This document shows positions 62,170-64,000 of a stretch of 64,000 nucleotides of DNA, piece by piece (the first letter of the stretch is position 1; every line of letters starts with the position of its first letter). Position numbers and translations under genes: made by a program. The stretch spans positions 806,001-870,000 of the forward strand of contig JALJCO010010476.1 in the NCBI GenBank assembly GCA_023101725.1. The letters run 5' to 3'. Under the pieces are notes generated by a model, which worked only from the letters and a program-made list of their open reading frames with translations, had not been told where the DNA came from and made no database searches. This DNA is from Atherinomorus stipes (lineage: Eukaryota; Chordata; Actinopteri; Atheriniformes; Atherinidae).

Positions 62170-64000
62170 CAGTGGGTACGGAAAGTATTCAGACCCCTTT
62201 AAACTTTTCACACTTTTGTTTCATTGCAGCCATTTGCCAAAATCAAAAAAGTTCATTTTATTTCTCACCACCAAAAAACAGAAATGTAGAAATTTTTGCA
62301 AATTTATCAAAAAAGAAAAACTGAAATATCACATGGTCATAAGTATTCAGACCCTTTGCTCAGTACCGAGTAGAAGCACCCTTTTGAGCTAGTACAGCTA
62401 TGAGTCTTCTTGGAATGATGCAACAAGTTTTTCACACCTGTATTTGGGGATCTTCTGCCATTCTTTTAACAGATCCTCTCCAGTTCTGTTAGGTTGGATG
62501 GTGAATGTTGGTGGGCAGCCATTTTCAGGTCTCTCCAAAGATGCTCAATTGGCTTTAAGTCAGGGCTCTGGCTGGGCCAGTCAAGAATGGTCACAGAGTT
62601 GTTCTGAAGCCACTCCTTTGTTATTTTAGCTGTGTGCTTAGTAGGGCTGGACGATATAGAAAAAAAGATTATCCATAAAAAAAATCTGTATCTCTATCGA
62701 TATTTATTAAAAAAGAAAAAAAAAAAAAAAGGAGCCATTATCAAATTAAAAGCTACTTTAGGTGCAGCCTTGGCCATTCAAGCTTTTGCTGAATGACCTA
62801 CTTGTAATAAAGATCACACTAAAGCAGTTTTCAGACTTTCATTGCGGAACATGAGCGGTAAAGTCCATCCGCTATTTAAACAAACTTGTCTTTTCAAACA
62901 TGCCGCTTCCTTGTGGACTTATTGCATCCCAGGCGCTGTCATACATCACGAAATGTTGCGGAAAAGTCAGCACAGCCCCGTTCTCCCTTCAACTCTGTCT
63001 GGAACATTTTCTTGTGCTTTCAGTCAAAAAGCCGTGTCGCAAAATTTCTGCTCTTGTGACATGTAGATCAGCCGGTAGCTACAGTACATGTCCGCTACAT
63101 CTCTTGGGTTAAAGACCGGTACGCATGTCTGAATGCAAACGTTATAAAGGACAGAGTCTGCAATATCATTGCTTTCCAGTGCAAGTCTGAAAGGGGCTTA
63201 ACAATGAATTCCAGTTCAGCCTTTGCCTGGGTCTGCGTTTGTGATTGGTTTGGCAGAAGGACCGACTGAAGTATCATGCTACCCGGAAAACTGTGCTTCT
63301 ATATTGAACTTTTATTGACGCTCTTTTTTTTTCTATTGACAAAACTTCTATCGATCAATATATATCGATATTGAATTATCGTCCAGCCCTACTGCTTAGG
63401 GTCAGTGTCTTGTTGTAAGGTGAACCTTCAGCCCAGTCTGAGGTCCTGAGCACTCTGGAAGAGGTTTTCTTCCAGGATCTCTCTGTACTTGGCTGCATTC
63501 ATCTTTCCTTCAATTGCAACCAATTGTCCTGATCCTGCAGCTGAAGAACACCCCCATAGCATGATGCTGCCACCACCATGTTTAACTGTTGGGATCGTAT
63601 TGGGCAGGTGATGAGCAGTGACTGGTTTTCTCCACACATACCGCTTAGAATTAAGGCCAAAAAGTTCAATTTTAGTCTCATCAGACCAGAGAATCTTATT
63701 TCTCAGTCTGGGAGTCCTTCATTATTTTTTGGCTAACTGTATGCAGGCTTTCATATGTCTTGCACTGAGGAGAGGCTTCCGTCGGGCCACTCTGCCATAA
63801 AGCCCCGACTGGCGGAGGGCTGCAGTGATAGCTGACTTTGTGGAACTTTCTCCCATCTCCTTACTGCATCTCTGGAGCTCAGCCACAGTGATCTTTGGGT
63901 TCTTCTTTACCTCTCTCACGAAGGCTCTTCTCCCACGATTGCTCAGTTTGGCTGGACGGCTGGGTCTAGGAAGAGTTCTGGTCGTCCCAAACTTCTTCCA
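62170..64000 (-). mobile_element. Tc1-like transposon, partial, in an lrp2 intron, split by a nested element
   Basis: The terminal sequence CAGTGGGTACGGAAAGTATT begins at 62170 directly after a TA dinucleotide (62168-62169), the standard Tc1 target duplication. The minus strand encodes transposase pieces: MREVKKNPKITVAELQRCSK and ALRQSGLYGRVARRKPLLSA (63722-63919; helix-turn-helix part), and [21 protein letters not shown] region (63428-63637; start of the DDE domain). Frameshifts separate the pieces, and a 750-bp insertion at 62642 interrupts the DDE region. The other terminal repeat lies beyond the window. Confidence 0.9.
62642..63391. mobile_element. 750-bp hAT-like non-autonomous element inserted in the Tc1 transposase
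   Basis: Ends TAGGGCTGGACGATA and TATCGTCCAGCCCTA (last bases AATTATCGTCCAGCCCTA) are inverted copies. Flanks GTGCTTAG (62634-62641) and CTGCTTAG (63392-63399) form an 8-bp duplication with one difference, as for hAT elements. Removing it would bring together host sequence typical of this Tc1 family. No transposase frame is seen inside. Confidence 0.82.

Overview
The window is vertebrate nuclear DNA, almost certainly from a teleost fish. The genes are split by GT-AG introns, are AT-rich between exons, and sit among typical fish transposons (two well-known Tc1-like families, hAT-type inverted-repeat elements, LINE tails, long CA/TA/GATA microsatellites). No tool was run. Exons were assembled by hand from splice sites and reading frame. 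Gene names rest on recognising protein families.

Left to right: (1) 1-645, the 3' half of a Tc1-like element. (2) 2728-9307 (+), fastkd1, a mitochondrial RNA-binding protein with a C-terminal RAP domain. (3) 9980-12563 (-), klhl41, a muscle BTB-BACK-Kelch CUL3 adaptor, tail to tail with fastkd1. (4) 13505-19128 (-), bbs5, a 12-exon BBSome subunit. (5) 21753-41416 (-), a type XXVIII collagen gene of 35 coding exons (signal peptide, VWA, interrupted triple helix, VWA, linkers, Kunitz). (6) 44655-45526 (+), a broken, intron-containing copy of part of the ATP synthase beta-subunit gene. (7) 46173-49475 (-), ccdc89, a coiled-coil protein. (8) 50318 to past 62100 (+), the first 15 coding exons of lrp2 (megalin), head to head with ccdc89. 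(9) 62170-64000, a Tc1-like element in an lrp2 intron, itself split by a 750-bp hAT-like element.

The order fastkd1 - klhl41 - bbs5 - lrp2 is the vertebrate block known from human chromosome 2q31, with the collagen gene and ccdc89 lying between bbs5 and lrp2. The genes do not form a pathway. They share a neighbourhood: mitochondrial RNA handling, sarcomere maintenance, cilium trafficking, extracellular matrix, a coiled-coil protein, and an endocytic receptor.

Coding lengths of klhl41 (598 aa), bbs5 (342 aa), ccdc89 (351 aa) and the collagen (1229 aa) are all exact multiples of three, which supports the exon models. fastkd1 and lrp2 each carry one apparent frameshift, which may be a sequence error. 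The most notable other signals are a family of four near-perfect long palindromes in two subfamilies, a three-level nested insertion in a collagen intron, a 23-residue exon periodicity with fixed helix interruptions, and the non-processed ATP synthase pseudogene.
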